A stretch of 64,000 nucleotides of DNA from contig NZ_FTMA01000011.1 in assembly GCF_900155985.1 (NCBI RefSeq), positions 1-64,000 on the forward strand. The letters run 5' to 3'. The notes beneath the pieces are model-generated. The model had not been told where the DNA came from. It worked only from the letters and a program-made list of their open reading frames with translations, and did not search any database. This document shows positions 1 to 8,261 of this stretch, one piece after another; positions within the stretch are counted from its first letter, which is position 1; the number at the start of each line of letters is the position of its first letter. The position numbers and the translations under genes were made by a program. Origin of the DNA: Maribacter ulvicola (GTDB taxonomy: Bacteria > Bacteroidota > Bacteroidia > Flavobacteriales > Flavobacteriaceae).

Positions 1-100
1 TAGATTATAATCGCGTTGGGTACGCTTGTTTACCGTAATAATTGGATGTTTCATAAATAAGTCGATTTTGTGTCAACTTATTTCAGGACGGGACAGAAAT

Positions 101-136
101 ACAAAAAAAGCCATCTTTTATAGATGGCTTTTTTAA
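101..136. terminator. bidirectional intrinsic terminator
   Basis: The arms AGCCATCT and AGATGGCT form an 8-bp stem with a 5-base loop, flanked by an A-run on the left and a T-run on the right. It can therefore stop transcription in both directions. It lies just past the end of the leftward gene that ends at 155. The bases before it (1-100) carry no gene I can support; any rightward gene ending there starts outside the window. Confidence 0.85.
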
Positions 137-154
137 TATGTTGAATATTTGCTA

Positions 155-934
155 TTATAATTTAGCGAACATTTTTTGCATTTTTTCACTTTCCTCTTCA
201 GCAAGAGTAGGGTCAACTAATATACGACCACTATGTTCATCAGTTATAATCTTCTTTCTTGAAGCAATTTCAACTTGAACTTGAGGTGGAATGGTAAAGA
301 AAGAACCTCCAGAAGCACCTCTTTCAATAGGTACAACAGCTAGACCGTTCTTAACATTGTTACGAATACGTGCATAGGCCTTTACCAAACGCTCTTCAAT
401 TTTATCTTGAAATTTGATAGACTCTTCTAGCAATGCTTTTTCTTCTTTCTCAGTTTCAGCAAGAATAGCGTTCAATTCGCTTTTCTTATGCTTAAGGTGT
501 GCTTCACGCTCAGATAAACGCTCTTTAGTTTCAGAAATAACAGATTTCTTCTGATCGATCTGAGCTTTGAATTCTTTGATGTTCTTTTCAGCTAATTGAA
601 TTTCCAACTCCTGGAACTCTAATTCTTTACTGATAGAATTAAATTCTCTACTGTTACGAACATTCTTTTGTTGTTCGCCGTATTTTTTAATTAAAGCCTT
701 TGCTTCTTCAATAAGGTTCTTCTTAGCACCGATTTCGAAATTGATATTCTCTAAATCAGATTTAAGTTTATCCATTCTCGTTTTTAGGCCAAGGACTTCA
801 TCTTCCAAGTCTTCTACTTCTAAAGGAAGTTCACCACGAACATTCCTTATTTCATCAACCCTAGAATCAATTAATTGCAAATCATATAATGCTCTTAACT
901 TTGCTTCTACAGACGAATCTTCTTTTTTTGCCAT
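155..934 (-). CDS. coiled-coil protein of the C4-type zinc-ribbon (DUF164/CT398-like) family, cysteine-free
   Basis: 259 residues. About residues 10-195 are a long charged, heptad-rich alpha-helical region, as in the DUF164/zf-RING_7 family of putative nucleic-acid-binding proteins. The C-terminal part (about 200-250) aligns by eye with the family's zinc ribbon, including the IPPQ and GRIL stretches. The positions where I expect the four zinc cysteines carry Ser-208, Ser-211, Asp-232 and Ser-235, and there is no cysteine anywhere in the protein. The start is the only reasonable ATG and lies 1 base after the stop of the upstream NIF3 gene, so the two form an operon. The molecular function is not established in this family; zinc binding is unlikely for this copy. 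Confidence 0.85.
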   Translation of the reverse strand: MAKKEDSSVEAKLRALYDLQLIDSRVDEIRNVRGELPLEVEDLEDEVLGLKTRMDKLKSDLENINFEIGAKKNLIEEAKALIKKYGEQQKNVRNSREFNSISKELEFQELEIQLAEKNIKEFKAQIDQKKSVISETKERLSEREAHLKHKKSELNAILAETEKEEKALLEESIKFQDKIEERLVKAYARIRNNVKNGLAVVPIERGASGGSFFTIPPQVQVEIASRKKIITDEHSGRILVDPTLAEEESEKMQKMFAKL

Positions 935-935
935 A

Positions 936-2030
936 TTAAAAATAATTGATGGGATTTGTTATACTTTCCGATAAATGGATTGCAAAATTAGGAATTTTTT
1001 TTGTAAGATAATCAACTAAAAGGTTTTTTGTAAACTGCTCAGTTTCAAAGTGTCCTATATCTGCCAAAACTATTTGGTTTTCAGCCTCGTAAAATTGATG
1101 GTATTTAAGGTCTGCAGTAACAAAAACGTCTGCTCCGGCAGCTTTTGCCGCTCCAATAGCAAAAGATCCGCTACCTCCCAGTACAGCTACTTTTTTAATC
1201 GGTTTATTTAAAAAGTTGGAATGACGTACCAATTTGGCATTCATTTTAAGCTTTAAATAGTCCAAAAAATCGGTTTCATTAACTTCTTCGTTCAATTCAC
1301 CTACCATGCCCATACCAATATGTTGGTTGGTATTTTCTATAGTTTGTATATCAAAAGCAACCTCTTCATAGGGGTGAGAAGACAGTAGGGCTTTAATAAT
1401 GGCAGATTCTTCATTCTTGCCAAAAACAAATGTTAGCATCGTTTCATTTTCTGTGTGTAAAGTGCCAATGCTTCCTATTGTTGGGTTAGCATCTTCATTA
1501 GCCCTGTAAGTGCCATTACCGTCAACGGTGAAACTACAGTCAGAATAATTTCCTATGTTACCGGCGCCAGCTTTGAACACTGCATTTTTCACCTCTTCCA
1601 AATTAGCTTTAGGTATATAGGTAGTCAATTTCTTGATGGTGCCTTTTTGAGGTAGAAGTATTTTGGTGTTAGAAAGCCCTAGTACTTCACATATTTTTGC
1701 GTTTACACCTTCTTTTGCATTATCTAATGCGGTATGGTTAGCGTAGATGGCAATATTGTTTTTAATGGCTTTGATTACTACACGTTCTACATAATTTTTG
1801 CCCGTAATTTTTTTTAATCCTCCAAAAATAATAGGGTGAAAACTTACGATCATATTACACTTTTTAGCAATGGCTTCTTCTACCACATTCTCTAAAGTGT
1901 CTAAGGTAACTAGTACTCCGCTTACTTCATTAGAAGCATTGCCAACTAGTAAACCTACGTTGTCAAAATCCTCTGCATAGGTCAGTGGGGCAAATTCTTC
2001 TAGGATTTGGGTAATGTCTTTTACAGTCAT
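936..2030 (-). CDS. NIF3 family dinuclear metal-centre protein (GTP cyclohydrolase 1 type 2 homologue)
   Basis: 364 residues from the ATG at 2030. A longer reading frame reaches 2117, but its extra 29 residues would overlap the divergent lpxK start and lack family similarity, so I use MTVKDI as the start. The metal-ligand motifs of the NIF3/YbgI fold are visible: SFHP near residue 63, NHTALDNA near residue 100, and GHFETEQ near the C-terminus. The roughly 120-residue insert between the two halves is the CutA/PII-like domain of the long (YqfO-type) variety. NIF3 proteins form hexameric toroids binding two metals; the physiological substrate is uncertain. It is followed after 1 base by the coiled-coil zinc-ribbon-like gene, a pairing common in Bacteroidota. 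Confidence 0.9.
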   Translation of the reverse strand: MTVKDITQILEEFAPLTYAEDFDNVGLLVGNASNEVSGVLVTLDTLENVVEEAIAKKCNMIVSFHPIIFGGLKKITGKNYVERVVIKAIKNNIAIYANHTALDNAKEGVNAKICEVLGLSNTKILLPQKGTIKKLTTYIPKANLEEVKNAVFKAGAGNIGNYSDCSFTVDGNGTYRANEDANPTIGSIGTLHTENETMLTFVFGKNEESAIIKALLSSHPYEEVAFDIQTIENTNQHIGMGMVGELNEEVNETDFLDYLKLKMNAKLVRHSNFLNKPIKKVAVLGGSGSFAIGAAKAAGADVFVTADLKYHQFYEAENQIVLADIGHFETEQFTKNLLVDYLTKKIPNFAIHLSESITNPINYF

Positions 2031-2051
2031 TTTATAAGAAAATAAGATATT

Positions 2052-2059
2052 CAAAGATA
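2052..2059 (-). promoter_or_regulatory. possible -7 element for the NIF3 operon
   Basis: On the minus strand the octamer TATCTTTG matches the Bacteroidota -7 consensus TAnnTTTG and sits 21 bases before the NIF3 start codon. No clear TTTG is found at the expected -33 distance. The 50-base gap to the divergent lpxK must serve both directions. Confidence 0.35.
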
Positions 2060-2080
2060 AATTATTATAATTTCGTTCCG

Positions 2081-3082
2081 ATGCAGGTATTACGAAAACT
2101 TCTTTTTCCCATTTCATTAAGCTACGGTTTTATCGTATTTCTTAGAAATCGCTTGTATGATTTGGGTATATTTTCTTCTAAATCATTCGCAACAAAAACT
2201 ATTTGCGTAGGTAATTTAAGTGTGGGTGGTACAGGAAAGACACCAATGATCGAGCTGTTGGTGCGTGAACTTTCTGGGAAATATAAGGTGGCTATTTTAA
2301 GTAGGGGGTACAAAAGGAAATCAAATGGATTTTTGCTTTCAAATGAACAAACCAGTGTTGAAGACTTGGGTGATGAACCCTTTCAATTAAAGTCTAAATT
2401 TCCTGATATAACCGTTGCTGTTGATGCCGATAGAAGAAATGGGGTCACTCAACTTAGGCAAAAGATCAAACCAGATGTTATTTTATTAGATGATGCTTTT
2501 CAGCATAGAAAAGTAAAGCCAGGCTTATCTATTCTATTGACCTCATATGACAATTTATATGTGAATGATTGGTATTTACCAACGGGTAATTTAAGAGATT
2601 CTAAAAGAGAGGCGAGTAGGGCAAATGTGATAATAGTAACAAAGTGTCCGGTTAATTTAACATCATCGGAAAAGGACAAAATTAGGGCTAGTATGAACCC
2701 TAAGTCCCATCAAAAAGTATTGTTCAGCTATTTGTCTTATAATAAAGAGCTCAAAGGAACAGCGTTGTCTTTAGATGCCCTGAAAGGAAAAAAGGTGACA
2801 TTGGTGACAGGTATTGCAAATCCTGTTCCCTTGGAAAAATTTTTGAGATTGGAAGGAATCAGTTTTGAACATTTAAAATATAAGGATCACCATTTTTTTA
2901 CGGACCAAGAAATTGAATTTTTAAAAAGTAAAGATTGTATTCTTACTACAGAAAAGGATTACGTACGCTTAAAATCAAAGATAATAGGCTTACACTATAT
3001 AGAAGTGAAACATGAATTTTTTGATAACAATGACGAACGTTTAAAAAACGAATTAGCGGAATTTATGATAACGACTTCTTAG
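2081..3082 (+). CDS. lpxK: tetraacyldisaccharide 4'-kinase
   Basis: 333 residues. LpxK phosphorylates the 4' position of the lipid A disaccharide precursor at the inner membrane, the sixth step of lipid A synthesis. An N-terminal hydrophobic segment (about residues 5-22) anchors it. The Walker A loop GGTGKT is at residues 49-54, and the family motif LLDDAFQHR follows near residue 140. The length matches the family. The gene is transcribed divergently from the NIF3 gene and converges on the split histidine kinase, whose fragment overlaps the last 20 bases of lpxK. Confidence 0.95.
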   Translation: MQVLRKLLFPISLSYGFIVFLRNRLYDLGIFSSKSFATKTICVGNLSVGGTGKTPMIELLVRELSGKYKVAILSRGYKRKSNGFLLSNEQTSVEDLGDEPFQLKSKFPDITVAVDADRRNGVTQLRQKIKPDVILLDDAFQHRKVKPGLSILLTSYDNLYVNDWYLPTGNLRDSKREASRANVIIVTKCPVNLTSSEKDKIRASMNPKSHQKVLFSYLSYNKELKGTALSLDALKGKKVTLVTGIANPVPLEKFLRLEGISFEHLKYKDHHFFTDQEIEFLKSKDCILTTEKDYVRLKSKIIGLHYIEVKHEFFDNNDERLKNELAEFMITTS

Positions 3083-3389
3083 CTTTCTTGTCAAAAATGT
3101 TCTCGCCTATTTTTTGATAAAACACATCTGGTTTAAATGGTTTGGTTACCACATCATTACAACCTGCGGCATAGAAACTCTCTAAACTATCATCTAAAGA
3201 AATAGCTGTTAAGGCAATTATAGGTGTGTCTTGATTGAATTTTCTGATTTGAACAGTGGCTTCTTCTCCACTAATACCTGGCATATGAATGTCCATAAGT
3301 ATAGCATCATATACATTTTCTTGAGCAGCCGTAACTGCCTCATGACCGTTATTGGCAATATCACTGGTCATATTTCGCTTAGAAAGCAT
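3063..3389 (-). CDS. C-terminal part of a receiver domain, out of frame with the upstream histidine kinase
   Basis: 108 codons in the +1 frame relative to the kinase that ends at 3379. The segment carries the body of a CheY-like receiver: the phosphoacceptor in LMDIHMPG, the conserved Thr in IIALTAIS and the KPF lysine near the C-terminus. It lacks the first beta strand and the acidic pair, which are encoded in the other frame just upstream (LLIVEDNKINQ). The ATG at 3389 overlaps the kinase stop by 11 bases. Removing one A from the A8 run at 3391-3398 would join both parts into one hybrid kinase. I read this as the tail of that protein and not as a separate gene. Confidence 0.75.
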   Translation of the reverse strand: MLSKRNMTSDIANNGHEAVTAAQENVYDAILMDIHMPGISGEEATVQIRKFNQDTPIIALTAISLDDSLESFYAAGCNDVVTKPFKPDVFYQKIGENIFDKKAKKSLS

Positions 3390-5283
3390 TTTTTTTGGTA
3401 ATAACCTGGTTTATTTTGTTATCCTCAACAATTAGTAAATGTAGACCCGTAAAGTCATAGTCTTTAGGGGTAATTTCAAATGCTATATCTTCTGAGGTAT
3501 TGTCAATACTCTTCATCTTAATCTCAAAGAAGAAAGCACTACCTTCATCTAAAGAACTCTCAAGTTCAATTTTACTATTAAATAAACTTAAGAGACTTTT
3601 TACAATGGTAAGACCTAAGCCAGTACCACCATATTCTCTGTTGATTTGAATGGAGCCTTGTTCAAAGCCTTCAAAAATACTTTTTTGCTTTTCTTTAGAA
3701 ATACCTATACCATTATCCTTTACCTCAAAATAAATTGTAACCTCGTCTTGAACCTTATTTAATAATTTAACGATAACCTTTACATCGCCACCTTTGGTGA
3801 ATTTGATAGAATTACCAATAAGGTTCATGAAAATTTGAGAGAGTTTTAAAGGGTCGCTCAAAAGATTGTTAGGTATTTCTGAATCGTATTCTAAAGTTAG
3901 GTTGGTTTTATTGGACTTGGCACTTTGTCCCAAAGAATTGATAACTTCATTAATGACCTTGTTAAGGTTGAACTCCATGTTTAGAGGTTCTAACTTGTTC
4001 GCATCAATTTTGTTGATGTGCAAAATGTCATTAATAAAATTCAAAAGGTAATCACCTGAGAACTTTAATGCCTTTAAATGTTCCTTTTGGTGCTCTTCTG
4101 GGTTTTCCTCTAGTAATAGATGAGTAAGTCCCGTAACCGCATATAAGGGAGTTCTAAGTTCATGGCTTACAGTAGAAAGAAAGTTTGTTTTTGCTTCCAT
4201 GGCTTGTACGGCACCGTCTCTAGCAATTTGTAGCTCTTTATTTTTAGTCTGTAAAAGATCGTTTGTTTTTAATTTTATCTGGTTATTTCTATATAAGGTA
4301 ACGGCTAATAATGAGATAATGATTAAAAACGCAGAGGTTAATATAGCGGTAAGTTCAGACCTGTTTTGAGATTCCGTAAGTTCTTCTATTTTCTTTTCTT
4401 GGCGTGCAATTTCTTCAGTCTTATAATCATCTCTGATTTTATCTGCAGTCTTAGCTTCAATTATATTTTTGTCAATATTAAAAATTGAATCTTTTAGTTG
4501 TACTAAATTTTGTGTGTTTACGAGCGATTTCTGGTAAAGGCCTAGTCTCTCATATACTGATGATAATAGCGTATTGGCATTTTTAATGTCTTCTAAAAAT
4601 CCGTTATCAAGAGCCAGGTTTAGAGCGTTTTCGCCATTTTTTGCGGCTTCGGATAAATTATCGATTTTTAAATTTAAAGCAGCAAGTGTTAGGTATGCTT
4701 GCGTGGTAAGGTATTCTTTTTCGTAAAGATCAGTATTTACAATAAGGGAGTTTAAATTTTTCGTAGCACTGTCATATTTCTCTAAACTCAAATATACTTT
4801 AGCTTCTATCAATAACAAATTGTTATAAAAGTTACGATCGTTATTAAGCTGTTTGGCTTCGTTGAGCATGAACAATGCTTGGAAATTTCTGTTACTTCTA
4901 TGTAACAGGATGGCCTCTATATATTTGTGCATGCCATCTCCATAAGGGTAAGCAATATCTTTTAATAGCACACTTGCACGATCCCAATAAAATTCAGTAT
5001 CACCTTCTTTATCAATTTTTAAATATACTAGCGCAAGTTCATGTAGACTATCTATTAGACCTTTGATATCTTCATTTTTCTCAGCTTCATTTGCGGCTGT
5101 ATTTAGTGTTTCAAGGGCAAGGTCAATTTTATCTTGATTCTTAAAAATTCTTGCTTGATCAAAATAAGGTTGTATATCGTTTTTTGGAACTAGATTTTGT
5201 GAGTATAAAGCAGTCGTAGTCGCCAAAATAATTAAGGGGACTGCTAAGATTTTTAGGGCTTTATTTAAAAATAAAATCTTCAA
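3379..5283 (-). CDS. TPR-containing hybrid sensor histidine kinase, frameshifted in its receiver domain
   Basis: 634 residues before the frameshift. Order: signal peptide (about 1-28), a periplasmic helical TPR-like region (about 35-270), a short coiled coil, one membrane helix (about 311-331), a HisKA domain with phosphoacceptor His-374 in TVSHELRTPL, a HATPase domain with the N box and GTGLGL motif, then the start of a receiver domain. The frame closes soon after LLIVEDNKINQ at an A8 run (3391-3398); the rest of the receiver continues in the next frame down to 3063. The start codon is TTG at 5283, sharing two bases with the TGA of the GAPDH gene, which suggests translational coupling. No DNA-binding output domain follows. 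The signal sensed is unknown. Confidence 0.85.
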   Translation of the reverse strand: MKILFLNKALKILAVPLIILATTTALYSQNLVPKNDIQPYFDQARIFKNQDKIDLALETLNTAANEAEKNEDIKGLIDSLHELALVYLKIDKEGDTEFYWDRASVLLKDIAYPYGDGMHKYIEAILLHRSNRNFQALFMLNEAKQLNNDRNFYNNLLLIEAKVYLSLEKYDSATKNLNSLIVNTDLYEKEYLTTQAYLTLAALNLKIDNLSEAAKNGENALNLALDNGFLEDIKNANTLLSSVYERLGLYQKSLVNTQNLVQLKDSIFNIDKNIIEAKTADKIRDDYKTEEIARQEKKIEELTESQNRSELTAILTSAFLIIISLLAVTLYRNNQIKLKTNDLLQTKNKELQIARDGAVQAMEAKTNFLSTVSHELRTPLYAVTGLTHLLLEENPEEHQKEHLKALKFSGDYLLNFINDILHINKIDANKLEPLNMEFNLNKVINEVINSLGQSAKSNKTNLTLEYDSEIPNNLLSDPLKLSQIFMNLIGNSIKFTKGGDVKVIVKLLNKVQDEVTIYFEVKDNGIGISKEKQKSIFEGFEQGSIQINREYGGTGLGLTIVKSLLSLFNSKIELESSLDEGSAFFFEIKMKSIDNTSEDIAFEITPKDYDFTGLHLLIVEDNKINQVITKKNAF

Positions 5284-6290
5284 ATATAATTTTTAATACT
5301 AATAAAGTTAATCAAATCTATGATCCTATTGCTATAGCCGGTTTCGTTATCGTACCAGCCAATAATCTTAACCATTTTGCCGATGACAGAGGTCATTAAA
5401 GAATCAAACGTACAAGAGTAACAACTATTGTTTATATCTATAGAAACTATAGGGTCACTTGTGTAATGTACTATATTTTTAAATTGGTTTTTAGACGCTT
5501 TTTCAAAAGTAGAATTTATTTCTTCAATACTTGTAGCTCTTTTTACATTAAGAGTAATATCTGTTAATGACCCATTTGGGACAGGTACTCTAATGCCACA
5601 CCCTCCTATGGTATCTGCTAGTTCGGGAAATATTTTGGTCAAGGCCTTAGCTGCACCTGTGGTTGTAGGTACAATAGATTGTGATGCCGCACGAGCTCTT
5701 CTTAAATCTCTATGGGGTTGGTCATGTAAACTTTGATCGGTTGTGTAAGAGTGAATGGTTGTGATATAGGCCTGTTCAATACCGCACAAATCATTGATTA
5801 TCTTTATCATTGGTGCGGCATTGTTTGTAGTACAAGATGCATTTGATATGATGTCATCAGACTTTGTCAACGTATTTTCGTTGATCCCAAAGACAATCAT
5901 TTTAATGTCATCTTCAGTTGGAGGTACGGACAAAATAACTTTCTTGGCGCCATTTTTAATATGAAAAGATAAGGTTTCCCTATCCTTGAATTTACCGGTG
6001 CATTCTACAACTACATCAACAGCAGAATTGGACCAGTTTATTTTAGAAGGATGAGTTTCATTATATAGAACAATAGCATTATCATTAACGATGATATGTT
6101 TTTGGTCATGTGTAATGTTGAGTGGCGAAGTACCATGAATACTATCATATTTTAATAAATGGGATAGTGTGCGGGTATCTGCTAAATCATTAATTGCAAC
6201 CACATTTAGATTTTCATGTGTTTGCATAAGGCGAAATAGGGTTCTGCCTATTCTTCCAAAACCATTAATGCCTATGTTCAGTTTATGCAT
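5280..6290 (-). CDS. gap: type I glyceraldehyde-3-phosphate dehydrogenase
   Basis: 336 residues, the usual length. It oxidises glyceraldehyde 3-phosphate with NAD(P) and phosphate. The Rossmann motif GFGRIG is at residues 10-15, the catalytic Cys-153 in ASCTTN, His-180 in TTIHSYT, and the WYDNE motif near the C-terminus. The residue after SCTTN is Asn-157 where most enzymes have a second cysteine, and the stretch GGCGIRVP differs from the common form, so this may be a divergent paralogue and not the main glycolytic enzyme. It is followed without a gap by the histidine kinase gene (TTGA overlap). Cofactor preference cannot be told from sequence here. Confidence 0.93.
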   Translation of the reverse strand: MHKLNIGINGFGRIGRTLFRLMQTHENLNVVAINDLADTRTLSHLLKYDSIHGTSPLNITHDQKHIIVNDNAIVLYNETHPSKINWSNSAVDVVVECTGKFKDRETLSFHIKNGAKKVILSVPPTEDDIKMIVFGINENTLTKSDDIISNASCTTNNAAPMIKIINDLCGIEQAYITTIHSYTTDQSLHDQPHRDLRRARAASQSIVPTTTGAAKALTKIFPELADTIGGCGIRVPVPNGSLTDITLNVKRATSIEEINSTFEKASKNQFKNIVHYTSDPIVSIDINNSCYSCTFDSLMTSVIGKMVKIIGWYDNETGYSNRIIDLINFISIKNYI

Positions 6291-6398
6291 TGGTTATTGC
6301 TGGATGTGTTTTGTTAATACTCATAGTCTCAATAAAATGAGAACTATATATATGCTTTAGAAAAGTTGCTAAAAAACTAAAAGTATAGACTTTGAGCT

Positions 6399-7274
6399 TT
6401 ATAGAATATGCTTGTGTGCTTTATAGGAAGATCTCACCAAAGCCCCGCTTTCAACATGTCTAAAGCCCATTTCAAGACCTATGTCTTCATACTTCTTAAA
6501 TTGTTCAGGAGTAATAAACTCCTTAACAGGAAGATGTTTTTTAGACGGCTGTAAGTACTGACCTATAGTAACCACATCAACATCTGCGTTACGTAAATCT
6601 GCCAATGTAGTAATTACTTCATCTTCATGTTCGCCAAGACCTAGCATAATGCCTGATTTGGTTCTGTTGATTCCTTGTTTTTTCAAGTAGTTGAGCGCTT
6701 CAAGGCTACGTTCGTATTTAGCTTGTATACGTACCTCTCTAGTAAGTCTTTTAACGGTTTCCATGTTGTGGGAAACCACTTCTGGAGAAACAGCTACAAT
6801 TCTATCTAAATGCTTTTCTATACCTTGAAAATCAGGAATTAAAGTTTCTAAAGTTGTGGTCGGGTTCATTCTACGGATAGCCTTAACGGTTTCTGCCCAA
6901 ATTATTGAGCCCATATCTTTAAGGTCATCTCGATCTACAGAAGTAATAACCGCATGCTTAATGCCCATTATTTTTATAGATCTAGCTACTTTTTCAGGTT
7001 CTGCCCAATCAACATTCTCTGGTCTACCAGTTTTAACTCCGCAGAAACCGCATGACCTGGTACAAACATTACCTAGGATCATAAAAGTTGCGGTACCTTC
7101 TCCCCAACATTCACCCATATTTGGGCAGCTACCACTGGTACAAATAGTATGTAGGTCATACTTATCTACCAAACTTCTTAACTGGGTGTACTTTTTACCC
7201 GTAGGTAGTTTTACCCTAAGCCATTTCGGTTTTCCTTTTGGTGGAGCAACATTTTCTTTTAAAACTGTAGACAT
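6399..7274 (-). CDS. lipA: lipoyl synthase
   Basis: 291 residues. LipA is a radical SAM enzyme that inserts two sulfurs into octanoyl groups on lipoyl domains. Both iron-sulfur sites are complete: the auxiliary cluster cysteines Cys-45, Cys-50 and Cys-56, and the radical SAM motif Cys-71, Cys-75 and Cys-78 in CTRSCGFC. The C-terminal RSSYKA serine motif, which ligates the auxiliary cluster, is present. The downstream gap to the GAPDH gene is 108 bases and no terminator is evident. Confidence 0.97.
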   Translation of the reverse strand: MSTVLKENVAPPKGKPKWLRVKLPTGKKYTQLRSLVDKYDLHTICTSGSCPNMGECWGEGTATFMILGNVCTRSCGFCGVKTGRPENVDWAEPEKVARSIKIMGIKHAVITSVDRDDLKDMGSIIWAETVKAIRRMNPTTTLETLIPDFQGIEKHLDRIVAVSPEVVSHNMETVKRLTREVRIQAKYERSLEALNYLKKQGINRTKSGIMLGLGEHEDEVITTLADLRNADVDVVTIGQYLQPSKKHLPVKEFITPEQFKKYEDIGLEMGFRHVESGALVRSSYKAHKHIL

Positions 7275-7382
7275 GCTTTAAATTTTAAGGCAAATATACG
7301 AACTTATAAAGTGGGGATAAAGCAGAATTTCCCGCTACACAAATGAGTTCTAGATAATGAGAAATTTATTTTTAGCTGTGGT

Positions 7383-7940
7383 TTACTTTCTCTCTTTAAT
7401 AATTTCTGAGAGTAGTTTTTTAGCTCTTAGAAGTTTTACTTTGACGCTGTTTATAGGTTCGTTTAATTGCGCGGCAATATCGGCATAGCTTAACTCGTTA
7501 AAATACCTAAGGTTGATAACGGCTTGGTAATGAGGCTTTAGTTTTTTAATATCTCTAAGTAAATCTGCTAAATTCTGTTCTTGAATTAACTGATCTTCCA
7601 TAGAAGGTGTAGCGTCTAATGCACTTGTTATGGCATCAGAATTACTTCTGGTGTCTAATAAGCTCCTTTTTCGCTTTCGAACTAAATCTATATGTATATT
7701 TTTAGAAATGGCTATTAACCAAGTTTTAAATACGTATGAATCGTTATAGGTATTTATTTTATCAAAGGCTTTTGAAAATGCTTGAATGGTGATGTCTTCA
7801 GAATCATTCTCATTTTCGGTACGCTTTAATTGAAATCCGTAAACATCGTTCCAAAACATATCTAGCAAACGGCTAAAGGCAATTTGTTTGCCTTGCTTTG
7901 CTTTGATAATGGTTTCTTCTAAAGTATCTATGTTGTTCAA
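7383..7940 (-). CDS. RNA polymerase sigma-70 family (ECF-type) factor
   Basis: 185 residues. Region 2 spans about residues 20-90, with the DSEDITIQAFSKAF stretch and the FKTWL motif, and region 4 spans about 120-180 with a helix-turn-helix (YADIAAQL, then NSVKVKLLRAKKLL). The start is TTG at 7940. No upstream in-frame ATG exists, and the first internal ATG (codon 28) would cut into region 2, so TTG is preferred. A small membrane protein gene lies 43 bases upstream on the same strand. No anti-sigma gene adjoins it, so its control is unclear. Confidence 0.9.
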   Translation of the reverse strand: MNNIDTLEETIIKAKQGKQIAFSRLLDMFWNDVYGFQLKRTENENDSEDITIQAFSKAFDKINTYNDSYVFKTWLIAISKNIHIDLVRKRKRSLLDTRSNSDAITSALDATPSMEDQLIQEQNLADLLRDIKKLKPHYQAVINLRYFNELSYADIAAQLNEPINSVKVKLLRAKKLLSEIIKERK

Positions 7941-7983
7941 ATATTGATTTTGGTAAGCGTATGTTACTAAAAATGAAGTAAGC

Positions 7984-8187
7984 TTATTCTGAGATTAAAT
8001 CTTTCTTACAATCTTGTTCACTGGGCATTTTACCACACATACCACATGCTTGTCCGTCTTGGTTTAAAAAAGGACTTTGGCTTGCACAGGTTCCTGCAAA
8101 CTCTCCATCTTTTTTAGACCATATTTTAATTGCAATACCTGCAAAAGCCAATGCTAACAACCCAATGGTCAGTAATACTAGTTTCAT
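7984..8187 (-). CDS. small membrane-anchored cysteine-rich protein
   Basis: 67 residues: one N-terminal hydrophobic helix (about 2-23), then a soluble tail with four cysteines (C-A-S, then C-G-M-C-G-K and C-K-K). The CGMC pair followed by a third cysteine suggests metal or redox chemistry, but no function is known to me. It sits just upstream of the TTG-started sigma factor, on the same strand, and may be co-transcribed with it. Confidence 0.75.
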   Translation of the reverse strand: MKLVLLTIGLLALAFAGIAIKIWSKKDGEFAGTCASQSPFLNQDGQACGMCGKMPSEQDCKKDLISE

Positions 8188-8216
8188 ATGCTAAATTTTA
8201 AACAAAGATAAAAAAT

Positions 8217-8240
8217 AAAGCCCCAAAAATGGGGCTTTAA
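8217..8240 (-). terminator. terminator of the sigma/anti-sigma operon
   Basis: Arms AAAGCCCC and GGGGCTTT with a 6-base loop; on the minus strand the stem is followed by a T-rich stretch. It lies 22 bases past the stop of the anti-sigma gene. Confidence 0.8.
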
Positions 8241-8261
8241 GAATACTTTATGTGTGAAAGC

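Noticed and set aside
1-100. Tail of a rightward gene at the window edge
   Set aside because: Short frames end at 38 and 60, but none shows a recognisable protein and frame 1 has a stop at base 1.
2031-2117. N-terminal extension of the NIF3 protein
   Set aside because: The extra 29 codons overlap the lpxK start and have no family similarity.
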